From CAZUWH01 sp964624075 (lineage in GTDB: Bacteria; Pseudomonadota; Alphaproteobacteria; Rhodospirillales; Rhodospirillaceae), in the NCBI GenBank assembly GCA_964624075.1, contig CAZUWH010000010.1:13759-77758 (forward strand): a DNA stretch of 64,000 bases. Direction: 5' to 3'. The notes under the pieces are model-generated. The model ran no database searches, was not told the DNA's origin, and saw only the letters and a list, made by a program, of their open reading frames with translations. Below are positions 18,041 through 26,122 of this stretch, one piece after another. The position numbers and the translations under genes were made by a program. Numbering within the stretch: the first letter of the stretch is position 1; every line of letters starts with the position of its first letter.

Positions 18041-18132
18041 ACTCTCCCTCCCTCCTCTCAGAGGGCAACCTGCACAAAAACGTGACCCTTCATACCAGAA
18101 TGTGACAAGGCCATCAAGGGATCAACAGCAAT

Positions 18133-18236
18133 CCTCAGTATGAAATTTATTCCAAGTCGCATCAGTAGGCTCCACCCCCAAACCCTCCCCCGACCCAAGA
18201 GGGAGGGGGTCTTCCCGTCAGATAATGAGAATCGCT
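18133..18236. repeat. Dispersed repeat family A
   Basis: Contains the head CTCAGTATGAAATTTATTCC with the following AAGTCGC, then AGTAGGCTCC, a C-rich/G-rich hairpin (CCCTCCCCC and GGGAGGGGG) and the end ATAATGAGAATC. The same order of parts is found at 32293-32425. Confidence 0.85.
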
Positions 18237-18306
18237 GAGGGACCAAAACGGAGCAATCGGGGCGATGGTATATTCCCATGACCAGGCCCTCCTCCTGGAT
18301 GAGCTG

Positions 18307-18366
18307 CCGTATGCACACAAGTTAGTTACTGTAACCTGTAGAGGTGCATCATTTCACATCAAGAAT
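18307..18366. repeat. Dispersed repeat family D
   Basis: About 60 bases starting CCGTATGCACACAAGT and ending TTTCACATCAAGAA. Roughly four fifths of the positions match the copy at 56941-57000, and differences are mostly transitions. Confidence 0.8.
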
Positions 18367-18507
18367 AACTTCCTCTTCCCTTGAGGGCTACAGAATGCAC
18401 ACATCTTTTTTGATTTCTGACGGCCCAGAGCGCTCCATCGAGAGCATGCACATTAGACGCCTTGTAAAGCCCGGGAAGGCAGGTGGGCTCCTCGAATTAT
18501 TTATACT

Positions 18508-18604
18508 TCGTCATTCCCGCGGAAACTTGTCCTCGCACAGGTGGGGGCGGGAATCTATGTTCACCAGCCTGTCACGGATGCCCGCCTGTGCGGGCATAAC
18601 GATT
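18508..18604. repeat. Dispersed repeat family B
   Basis: Contains CGTCATTCCCGCGG, AACTTGTCCTCGCACAGG, GGCGGGAATC, and CGGATGCCCGCCTGTGCGGG. The AACTTGTCCTCGC piece also occurs, as AAGCTTGTCCTCGC on the other strand, at the end of nifW. Confidence 0.75.
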
Positions 18605-18721
18605 TTTCGAAATGTCCGAATAAAGAAAGGCTTTGCCTCTCACCTCCTCGCTCGCGGGCAGGATCTACGTGCGCCTGGAAGCCTCTGAGCCCCTCGCATA
18701 TTGACATTTCGTCATCCCCCC

Positions 18722-19384
18722 TCAGCAGCGGGGCAGATCCGCTGCCCGCAATCTGGGTCCGACCTGGCGGGCCAGATGATCGCACACGACGGCCCCCTCC
18801 CCCCGGCACAACAAGGCCAGCGGACTTGCCTCCCAATCCGGGTTGACCGTTTCCAACCACTGGCGTCGTTCCGACAACACGGGCTTCAGGATAGTCAGGA
18901 TATGCCGTACGGTGATAACCTGGCGCAAGCCATGCAGCCGCTCCTCCGCCATGCGTTCGGGTGGCGCATGTGACCAGGTGCCGATTTCAGCCCCATCCAA
19001 ACCAAGAATGGCAGCCTGTTCCTCCAGGTCAAGACCGAGATCAGCGGCAGCAGCCAGATAATGGTGCAGAAAGATTAACCAACCGACACAGCGCCACACC
19101 ATTGCCCGTTCAGCGGGGTAGAGCACTGCCGTCACAGGTGAAACCATCCGCAATCGCTTCCCTTCCACACTGTCGGCCTGCAGATCGGCCACGGCCTCGG
19201 CTTCCGGCCTGTCCAGAAGCGCACACCAAGCCTCCCACACCGGGGCCATGTCCGGTTGCCGGTGCATCAAATCTTCCAGATGCTGCACAACCCGCCGCTT
19301 CAGATCTGGATTGGAGCACATTCGCCGTAGGACGGCTCGATGGTAGGCGGTCATTTTCATTTCATGCAACGTTCGCGCATCCAT
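18722..19384 (-). CDS. Conserved-looking protein with MbcA/ParS-like C-terminus
   Basis: I do not recognise the full 220-residue family. The N-terminal half is helical (YHRAVLRRMCSNPDLKRRVV and APVWEAWCALLDRP) and includes a hydrophobic segment, VGWLIFLHHYLAAA. The C-terminal part, HILTILKPVLSERRQWLETV then WEASPLALLCRGEGAVV, loosely resembles the MbcA/ParS/Xre antitoxin toxin-binding fold (DUF2384). No RES-domain toxin is next to it, so a toxin-antitoxin role is only a suggestion. I chose ATG 19384, which has AAGGGC directly upstream; a GTG at 19408 is in frame. It stands alone, with repeats downstream. Confidence 0.5.
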   Translation of the reverse strand: MDARTLHEMKMTAYHRAVLRRMCSNPDLKRRVVQHLEDLMHRQPDMAPVWEAWCALLDRPEAEAVADLQADSVEGKRLRMVSPVTAVLYPAERAMVWRCVGWLIFLHHYLAAAADLGLDLEEQAAILGLDGAEIGTWSHAPPERMAEERLHGLRQVITVRHILTILKPVLSERRQWLETVNPDWEASPLALLCRGEGAVVCDHLARQVGPRLRAADLPRC

Positions 19385-19590
19385 GCCCTTGCCCTTCAGG
19401 TTCGACACAGCCGCAAAACGATATCATGCCGGTGCGCCGATCAATCGACTCCTCATATGGCCCGTACCGGGCACGCGCATCGCTATGCCGAAGGCACGCA
19501 TTCCACATGATACGCTCGACCGCAGTCGCAATGGCTACTTGATAGAAGCGGGCAGGTCGGATAATATATCAAGCATTGAGCGTACCTGGA

Positions 19591-21102
19591 TCAGCCGTGC
19601 AGGTTCGTTGGGGTGAACGCCGCGGCATAGGTTTGCCGCAGCAGGTTTTTTTGCACCTTGCCCATGGCGTTGCGTGGTAGTTCCTCTACGAACAGAACCG
19701 CCTTGGGAATCTTGTAATTGGCAAGGCAGGTACGGGCGTGATGAATAACGGTTTCAGGCAGGAGGTGATTCCATCCTGTCTGAACTACTGCTACCACCGC
19801 CTCGCCGAAATCGGGATGAGGCAAACCGATAACCGCTGATTCGATCACGCCGTCAAGTCTGTTGATGACTTGTTCCACCTCGCGCGGATAGACATTACAT
19901 CCTCCGCTGATGATCAGATCCTTGACCCGCCCGACCAGAGTGACGGTACCGTCCGTCTCGATACGAGCCAGGTCCCCGGTGATGAACCAGCCATCGGGCG
20001 TGAGGTCCTCCGTTTTGTGGCGCCAGTAGCCAGCAAAAACATTGTTCCCACGGACATGCAGCACGCCTACCTCTCCTGGCGGCACGAGGGTGCCCTCTGT
20101 TCCGGCTACGCGCACCGATACACCGGGCAGTGGCCGGCCAACGCTGCCGGACCTGCGTTCGCCTCGATAGGGGTTCGAGGTATTCATGCCTGTTTCCGTC
20201 ATGCCATATCGCTCCAGAATGGCATGACCGGTCCGACGCTGGAAGGCCGTAAAAGTCTCCGGCAACAAAGGTGCAGAGCCGGAAATGAACAGCCGCATCT
20301 GGGCGCATGTCGCGGCAGTGAGATCGGCACCCGCGAGCAGGCGGGTGTAATAGGTCGGCACGCCCATGAAGACGGTCGCCCGCGGCAAACGCGTGATCAC
20401 CTCAATCCGGTTGAAGGCCGGCAGCCAGATCATGCAGGCGCCGGACAGGAGCACGCAGTGACAGGCCACAAACAGGCCGTGGGCATGGAAAATGGGCAGG
20501 GCATGGAGCAGGACATCATCGGCGGTAAAGGCCCAGCTTGTACGCAGGGCCTCGCCGTTGGCGGCCAGATTGCGGTGTGTCAGTATCGCGCCCTTGGGCC
20601 GGCCGGTGGTGCCTGATGTATAAAGCAGAGCGGCCGTGTCGTCTGGCGCGCAGGGGCAGGACGTGAAGGGGCGGACAGGAGAAAGGGACGGGAACGACCC
20701 GCTGCCATCGGCCGCCAGGGTGAAGAAATGGCGGCAGCCATGGCGCAAGGCTGTGGCTTCCTTGATCGCTGCCGCCGGACTGGCCACCACGACGGCCGGT
20801 TCGGCATCACCGATCAGGTAGTCCACTTCATCGTCACGATAGGCCGTATTCAAGGGCAGGAATACGAGTCCGACCCGCAGGCAGGCCAGATAGAGAAATA
20901 GGGCCGCCGGCGATTTGTCCACTTGCACGGCCACTCGATCGCCCTTGACACAGCCAAGAGAAGCCAGAATGGCGGCAAAACGGGCCGATGTCTGCTCCAT
21001 GTCGGCCCAGCTATAGAGACCATCGGTGGTCTCGATCAGGGAACACGACGGGTCGGCGGGAAAACGACTGGCGATCAGGCGATAGAGATTGGCATCATGC
21101 AT
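19591..21102 (-). CDS. matB: Malonyl-CoA synthetase (MatB-like acyl-CoA ligase)
   Basis: The 503-residue ANL-superfamily enzyme activates malonate to malonyl-CoA with ATP and CoA. The P-loop is LLYTSGTTGRPKGA, the A5 motif is RYGMTETGMNTSNPY, the hinge is GWFITGDL...GRVKDL, and the C-terminal catalytic Lys lies in PRNAMGKVQKN. The blocks HALPIFHAHGLFVACH and MGVPTYYTRLL match MatB of rhizobia and Rhodopseudomonas, where an active-site Arg binds the second carboxylate. It starts 9 bases after accD ends, so the two are probably one transcript, which would put two sources of malonyl-CoA in one operon. Confidence 0.85.
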   Translation of the reverse strand: MHDANLYRLIASRFPADPSCSLIETTDGLYSWADMEQTSARFAAILASLGCVKGDRVAVQVDKSPAALFLYLACLRVGLVFLPLNTAYRDDEVDYLIGDAEPAVVVASPAAAIKEATALRHGCRHFFTLAADGSGSFPSLSPVRPFTSCPCAPDDTAALLYTSGTTGRPKGAILTHRNLAANGEALRTSWAFTADDVLLHALPIFHAHGLFVACHCVLLSGACMIWLPAFNRIEVITRLPRATVFMGVPTYYTRLLAGADLTAATCAQMRLFISGSAPLLPETFTAFQRRTGHAILERYGMTETGMNTSNPYRGERRSGSVGRPLPGVSVRVAGTEGTLVPPGEVGVLHVRGNNVFAGYWRHKTEDLTPDGWFITGDLARIETDGTVTLVGRVKDLIISGGCNVYPREVEQVINRLDGVIESAVIGLPHPDFGEAVVAVVQTGWNHLLPETVIHHARTCLANYKIPKAVLFVEELPRNAMGKVQKNLLRQTYAAAFTPTNLHG

Positions 21103-21111
21103 GACAAGGCT

Positions 21112-22059
21112 CTAAGGAGAATCGGAAGCAAGGGAGGGGAGCGAAGAGGGAATCTCAACCGGCACCGGGAATTCTGTCCGCAATGGCAGGTCGATCACTT
21201 CGCCTGAAGGCAGAGGGTGGTGCAGAAGCTTGAGCAGCCTGATGAGAATATCGCGCAACTGATGACGATGCACCACCATGTCCAACATGCCATGGGCGAG
21301 CAGATATTCGGAGCGCTGAAAATCTTTGGGGATCTCCTCATGTATGGTCTGTTCGACGACACGGGTCCCGGCAAAGCCGATCACTGCCCCAGGCTCGGCG
21401 AGAACGATGTCACCAAGGGTAGCAAACGAAGCAGCTACACCACCTAAAGTAGGGTCTGTCAGTACGACAAGAAAGGGCAGCCCTTTTCCCTTGACATTGT
21501 CCACCGCGACGGTAGTGCGGGCCATCTGCATCAACGATAGGATGCCTTCTTGCAAACGGAGACCAGCCGCGGCCGAAACCACGACCAGGGGAGCCTCCTG
21601 CAGCACGGCCAATTCGGCAGCAGCTACCAGACCCTCGCCGACCGCCAGCCCCATGGAGCCTTTCAGGAAGTCAATGTTGAACACCGCCATGACCAGCGGC
21701 GTTCCTCCCATGGTACCATGGGCGACGATGATGGCATCGTCTTCCCCGGTCTGGATCTGGGCTTCCTTCAGGCGGTCCACATAACGTTTCCGGTCACGGA
21801 ATTTGAGGGGATCGAACTGGGTCTGCGGCAGCTCAATGTATGTGAAGCTGCCGCTGTCGAACAGGGTGACGAGCCGGGTTCGGACCGGCAGCCGCATATG
21901 GTGGCCACAACGGCTACAGACCCGCAGGGTGCGTTCGAAGTCCTTGTGAAAGAGCATGTGACCACATTGCGGACATTTCACCCACAGGTTCTCGGGCACG
22001 TCCTTGGGCCGAACCAGCTGGCGGATCTTGGGCCGGACATAGTTGGTCAGCCAGTTCAT
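21112..22059 (-). CDS. accD: Acetyl-CoA carboxylase carboxyltransferase subunit beta
   Basis: AccD, with AccA, transfers the carboxyl from biotin to acetyl-CoA in the first step of fatty acid synthesis. The 315-residue product has the four-Cys zinc ribbon (CPQCGH and CSRCGHH, residues 30-52) and the crotonase-like core with LTDPTLGGVAASFA and IGFAGTRVVEQT. ATG 22059 has GGGAG seven bases upstream. One feature is odd. The strongly conserved SGGARMQEG block, part of the enolate-binding loop, reads SAAAGLRLQEG, so the first Gly of the pair is Ala and A-R-M is changed to L-R-L. The rest is intact. The gene sits after trpA, as is common, but is followed by matB instead of the usual folC. Confidence 0.93.
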   Translation of the reverse strand: MNWLTNYVRPKIRQLVRPKDVPENLWVKCPQCGHMLFHKDFERTLRVCSRCGHHMRLPVRTRLVTLFDSGSFTYIELPQTQFDPLKFRDRKRYVDRLKEAQIQTGEDDAIIVAHGTMGGTPLVMAVFNIDFLKGSMGLAVGEGLVAAAELAVLQEAPLVVVSAAAGLRLQEGILSLMQMARTTVAVDNVKGKGLPFLVVLTDPTLGGVAASFATLGDIVLAEPGAVIGFAGTRVVEQTIHEEIPKDFQRSEYLLAHGMLDMVVHRHQLRDILIRLLKLLHHPLPSGEVIDLPLRTEFPVPVEIPSSLPSLASDSP

Positions 22060-22132
22060 GGCTGCGCTCCCGTATTGGTCAATACCAGCAAGCCCCATTG
22101 ATGGAGACAGGGATTGATCGAGACAGGACCGG

Positions 22133-23014
22133 TCAGTGCCGGATGCTGGGACTGGCGCGGCACGCAGATGCTAACGTGTTGACAAAAGACAGCACCTCCT
22201 CCACCAGACCGGGCCGTGGCTGTCCCGCAACATCAAGACCTGCCGCAATGTGCTGCACCACAGCCGAGCCCACCACCGCAGCATCGGCGATATCCGCCAC
22301 GGCGGTCACCTGTTCGGGCGTCTTGATGCCAAAGCCCACGGCGATTGGCAGCTCGGTCTGATGCCGCAGACGCAAGACGGCCTGTCCAATGGCCTGTCGC
22401 GTGGCCGATGTGGTGCCGGTAATGCCGGTGATCGAAACATAGTAGATGAATCCCGATGCCTTTTCGAGCACGACCGGCAGACGGGCGCAGTCGGTGGTCG
22501 GTGTGGCCAGAAAGATGAAGTCGATGTTCCTAGCCTTGAGAATCCCGGCCAGTTCGTTCGCTTCTTCCGGTGGCAGATCGACGACGATGCAGCCATCGAC
22601 ACCGGCGGCGGCGGCGTCAGCCGCAAACCGCTCAGGTCCATAGATGTAGATCGGATTGTAATACCCCATCAGCACCAGCGGCGTTGTGTTGTCTTCGGTC
22701 CGGAAGGCACGTGCCATGGCGAGAGTCCGGGACAGGGAACCGCCAGCCTTCAAGGCCCTTTGCGAAGCCGCCTGGATGACGGGGCCATCGGCCATGGGAT
22801 CCGAAAACGGCACACCCAGTTCGATCACATCCACACCCATCCGCGGCAGACCCTTCAGGATGGCAAGCGATGTGTCCGGATCGGGATCGGCTGCCATGAT
22901 ATAGACCACGAGCCCGCCACGCTGTTCTGTCTGCAAGGCCGCAAACCGGCGTTCCAAGCGAACCGAGGCGGAGGCTGCCGGCAAGGGGGAATGAGGCGGA
23001 TCGGCGGCTTTCAT
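22133..23014 (-). CDS. trpA: Tryptophan synthase alpha chain
   Basis: The alpha subunit cleaves indole-3-glycerol phosphate to indole, which passes through a tunnel to TrpB. The 293-residue TIM barrel shows the catalytic Glu in VIELGVPFSDPMADGPVIQ (with the catalytic Asp), the phosphate-binding region GFGIKTPEQ, and the YNPIYIYGPERF loop. The start ATG (23014) overlaps the trpB stop as ATGA, so the pair is translationally coupled. It is about 25 residues longer than E. coli TrpA, mostly at the N-terminus. accD follows 73 bases downstream, so the transcript probably runs trpB-trpA-accD-matB. Confidence 0.96.
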   Translation of the reverse strand: MKAADPPHSPLPAASASVRLERRFAALQTEQRGGLVVYIMAADPDPDTSLAILKGLPRMGVDVIELGVPFSDPMADGPVIQAASQRALKAGGSLSRTLAMARAFRTEDNTTPLVLMGYYNPIYIYGPERFAADAAAAGVDGCIVVDLPPEEANELAGILKARNIDFIFLATPTTDCARLPVVLEKASGFIYYVSITGITGTTSATRQAIGQAVLRLRHQTELPIAVGFGIKTPEQVTAVADIADAAVVGSAVVQHIAAGLDVAGQPRPGLVEEVLSFVNTLASACRASPSIRH

Positions 23015-24237
23015 GACAGGTCTCCTTCCCCGCCCTGGTGTCTGGCGACCGTATTGATGTCCTTGTCGCCGCGGCCGCTCAGGCTGACAACGATGATGTG
23101 GTCCTTGGGGAGTGTCGGCGCCAGTTTGAGGGTGTGCGCGATGGCATGAGCGGATTCCAGGGCAGGAATGATGCCTTCAAGCCGGGTGAGAAGACGAAAG
23201 GCTTGCAAAGCCTCCGCATCGGTGACCGGAACGTATTCGACCCGGCCGGTGTCCTTGAGCCAGGCATGCTCGGGCCCGACCCCGGGGTAATCGAGCCCGG
23301 CCGAGATGGAATAGGCTTCCATAATCTGACCGTCGGCATTCTGCAACAGATAAGTGCGGTTGCCATGCAGCACGCCCGGCCGTCCGCCGATCATGGAGGC
23401 GGCATGGCGGCCAGTCTCCAGGCCATGACCGGCGGCCTCGACGCCGATCAGGCGGATGGTTGCCTCATCGAGGAAGGGATGGAACAGACCGATTGCATTG
23501 GATCCCCCGCCGATGCAGGCGATCAGGGTATCGGGCAGACGGCCTTCCAGTTCCAGGATCTGGTCCCGGGTCTCGCGACCGATCACCGCCTGGAAATCAC
23601 GCACCATGGCCGGGTAGGGGTGGGGGCCTGCCGCCGTTCCGATCAGGTAATAGGTGGTATCAACGTTGGCGACCCAATCCCGCAGCGCTTCATTCACGGC
23701 ATCCTTGAGAGTGGCCGATCCGATGGTCACTGGCCTGACCTCCGCTCCCAGAAGCTTCATGCGAAACACATTGGGCGCCTGCCGTTCGATATCGGTGGTT
23801 CCCATGTAGATGACACATTGCCTGTCGAACAGGGCGCAGACGGTTGAGGTGGCTACGCCATGCTGACCGGCACCGGTTTCGGCGATGATCCGCTTGCGAC
23901 CCATGCGACGGGCAAGCAGAATCTGGCCAATACAGTTGTTGATCTTGTGGGCACCGGTGTGGTTCAGATCTTCCCGTTTCAGATAGACCCTAGCCCCACC
24001 CAGATAAGCCGTAAGCCGGGCGGCAAGGTATAGCGGACTCGGACGGCCAACGTAATGGCGCAGGTAGTGTGCCATTTCGGTAGCAAATGCCGGATCGGCC
24101 TTGGCCTGGGCATAGGAACGTTCCACGTCGAGAATGAGCGGCATCAGTGTCTCAGCAACGTAACGGCCTCCGTAAAGACCGAAATATCCACGCTCATCGG
24201 GTCCGTCACGGTAGGTGTTGAGCATGGGCCTGGTCAT
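23011..24237 (-). CDS. trpB: Tryptophan synthase beta chain
   Basis: The beta subunit is PLP-dependent and condenses indole with serine. The 408-residue product begins near the usual NTYRDGPDERGYFG and has the PLP lysine in HTGAHKINN. It also has the GRKRIIAETGAGQHGVA and CIGGGSNAIGLF phosphate loops and a C-terminal HIIVVSLSGRGDKD. I chose ATG 24237, with AGGGA nine bases upstream. Upstream in-frame ATGs (24285, 24255) would add residues absent from relatives. trpF, often just upstream in alphaproteobacteria, is not present within the 240 bases I can see before the next pseudogene. Confidence 0.96.
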   Translation of the reverse strand: MTRPMLNTYRDGPDERGYFGLYGGRYVAETLMPLILDVERSYAQAKADPAFATEMAHYLRHYVGRPSPLYLAARLTAYLGGARVYLKREDLNHTGAHKINNCIGQILLARRMGRKRIIAETGAGQHGVATSTVCALFDRQCVIYMGTTDIERQAPNVFRMKLLGAEVRPVTIGSATLKDAVNEALRDWVANVDTTYYLIGTAAGPHPYPAMVRDFQAVIGRETRDQILELEGRLPDTLIACIGGGSNAIGLFHPFLDEATIRLIGVEAAGHGLETGRHAASMIGGRPGVLHGNRTYLLQNADGQIMEAYSISAGLDYPGVGPEHAWLKDTGRVEYVPVTDAEALQAFRLLTRLEGIIPALESAHAIAHTLKLAPTLPKDHIIVVSLSGRGDKDINTVARHQGGEGDLS

Positions 24238-24478
24238 GGGCAGAAATCCCTGCATTCCTCTGACGAGCGGTTGTTTATACGGCATCCCCGTTCACCGTAA
24301 CAGAGGTAAACCGGACTTGCGGAAAAGGGAAGGCCTTTATGTATACAACCTTGATTCGCAATCCCCAAACATCATGCCAGATTGCCAGCATCTCAAGCCG
24401 ATCGGATCGGAACGGATATCGTTATCTGTCCTGGACTCCCCTGTTCCTTCCCCCGGTCTGCGACCAACAGAAGCACAC

Positions 24479-24809
24479 TCAGTGATTCATCAGCTTGGTT
24501 AGCGCAATCAGCGCCCCTAGAATGGCGAGCGCCTGGAAACCAAGTGTCCCAACCATCCACTTCATCAGCTCAGCCTTGGTCTCAGCCAGCTTGGCCTCCA
24601 TGGTTGCCGTCAGTTGCTGGCGCCTACCCTCTACGGCTGCTTCTAGGTGTTCCAGCTTTACTTCCAGCCGTTCGGCCGTACTTGGAGGCCAGCTCCTGGG
24701 TGATCGCTTCCGCAAGAGCCTCTGCGGCCGCTTTGGCCTGCATCAGGCTGAAATCGCCAACCATCAGTTTCTCAGTGAATCTTAAGGTGTCAAAAGCGAC
24801 CACAGGCAT
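24479..24809 (-). pseudogene. Frameshifted DUF1640 coiled-coil membrane protein
   Basis: Two overlapping frames together make one DUF1640-type (CCDC90-like) protein. The first, from ATG 24809, reads MPVVAFDTLRFTEKLMVGDF and continues to AITQELASK. The second, one frame over, reads AERLEVKLEHLEAAVEGRR, then AETKAELMKWMVGTLGFQAL and a C-terminal membrane helix. The switch lies near 24680. Relatives have a short head, a long coiled coil and a C-terminal anchor. A single-base indel explains the break; programmed shifting is possible but no slippery heptamer stands out. Function of the family is unknown in bacteria. Confidence 0.7.
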
Positions 24810-25491
24810 CGTCGTTCTTCTTTTCGACCTTGTCGGCTCATCGTACGTGAATCCCGACTTACGCGCAACACCCTCCCCACATCTGCAACGGTGCGACCCC
24901 CTGCCCTGACGTGCCGGAACAGCCGGAGGCCACCGCCTGAGCGTTAAGGGGAGCTTTGATCAGTTACGATCATAACCCATAAAGACTAGCATGAGATATA
25001 AAGAAACTGGAAGTGTCAACAGGATCGGCAACGAGGGGCGATCGGATACCGGATGAACGAAACCGCTACCCTCTGCAATTTCGTCTTAAGAGTCATGGGA
25101 AAACCTGTCATGGGTCACACTTTCCTTTCATGCCGTTTCTGCTCTGTATCATGATTACAATGGGGATCTTACCTCCGCGAAGGTTGGGAGCGTTCAGGGG
25201 GCAAGTACGGTGGCATATGGTGTGACCGCGCGCGCCTTCCTGCTGCCATACCTCCTTATTATACCCATGAGCGTAAATCCTGGCTTACGCTCATGGGGCC
25301 GCCGCGGATGCGGCCTATCGGCGCCTGGGGGAGCCTTGATCGGTTACGATCAGGGCTCAAAGGTATTAGACATATACTCTCTAAAGTTTAGAGATGTTTC
25401 TATATACCCTTTATTACCGAATAAGATGCAATGAAATTTCTTTCACAAGAGAAACCAGCGAAAAATATCAGGACACATACGGAGAAAACGC
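24810..25491. other. Intergenic region with family C repeats
   Basis: Nearly 700 bases without a supportable gene. A degenerate family C copy (about 24841-24870) and a full copy (25264-25297) are each followed, about 40-80 bases later, by GGGAGC(T/C)TTGATC(A/G)GTTACGATCA (24949 and 25328). This part is therefore a direct repeat of a longer composite element. The end is AT-rich and should hold the promoter of the small lipoprotein gene. Confidence 0.6.
25264..25297. repeat. Dispersed repeat family C, palindrome
   Basis: Perfect 13-base arms (CCCATGAGCGTAA and its complement) with an 8-base loop, matching the copy at 5292-5323. Degenerate relatives lie near 24841-24870 and 29966-29995. Confidence 0.85.
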
Positions 25492-25869
25492 ATGGACACG
25501 GAACAACCCGCCTCTGGCACGGGACTGCTCAGCTTCTTGCAACGATGTCTTGGCATGGTCGGCAGTGTGACAGTTCTGTCCGTGATAGGATGTGCGCCGT
25601 TCATCGACGAACCGTTCTCCGGCACGGAGCGTATTGCTCTGCCCGATCCTGCGGTGCGTGATGTGGTGACGGTCTGCTACAATAACGCTTTTACCACGCC
25701 GGAGACAGTTACGGCCTTAGCGCGCGAAGCGTGTGATCGTCGCGGCAAGGTGCCAAGGTTTCTTGGACAGTCCGGTTTCCGGTGCCGGCTGCTGGTTCCG
25801 GCTACAACTACTTTTATATGTATTGACCAGACAACTACGTCGCACCATGAGAATCTTTCTGAAAAATAA
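25492..25869 (+). CDS. Putative small lipoprotein
   Basis: The 125-residue product has an N-terminal hydrophobic segment ending in a lipobox (SVTVLSVIGC, Cys near residue 34), so it is probably lipid-modified and exported. After the Cys come APFIDEPFSGTERI, a Thr/Ala-rich helix (TTPETVTALAREACDRRGK), a Cys pair region and a short tail. I do not recognise the family; similar short lipoproteins with a C-terminal disulfide-like pattern are common in Rhodospirillales. ATG 25492 has GGAGA six bases upstream. It is a single-gene unit with repeats on both sides. Confidence 0.55.
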   Translation: MDTEQPASGTGLLSFLQRCLGMVGSVTVLSVIGCAPFIDEPFSGTERIALPDPAVRDVVTVCYNNAFTTPETVTALAREACDRRGKVPRFLGQSGFRCRLLVPATTTFICIDQTTTSHHENLSEK

Positions 25870-25925
25870 CCGGATCGAGGGAGGTGGTAGCGTCCAGATG
25901 AGCACCTTGAATTGTTTACGTTTTA

Positions 25926-26005
25926 TCATTCCCGCGAAGGCGGGAATCCATGCCTGATCAGCCTGTTATGGAGGTCCGCCTGCGCGGGCATGACGATCTT
26001 TCGAG
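25926..26005. repeat. Dispersed repeat family B
   Basis: Contains CATTCCCGCGAAGGCGGGAA, TCCATGCC...TCAGCCTGTTATGG, GTCCGCCTGCGCGGGCATGA and CGATCTTTCGA. The two GC-rich parts are each inverted repeats. It lies just past the 3' end of ftsK. Confidence 0.8.
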
Positions 26006-26122
26006 ATGTCCAGTTGGCATGAAGCGGTTTCCGATCAAGGAGAAGCGGCTCCCCACCGCTTTACATGTGATGGTTGTATCCACGTTGAGCACTGATGCAA
26101 CCTGGAATGAAGCTGCTCTCTA

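Larger units (their letters stand above)
18041..18721. other. Intergenic region packed with three repeat families
   Basis: About 680 bases hold copies of repeat family A (18133-18236), family D (18307-18366, plus a short echo near 18384-18402) and family B (18508-18604). No gene is visible on either strand. It lies upstream of tRNA-His and beyond the end of the next minus-strand gene. Confidence 0.75.
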
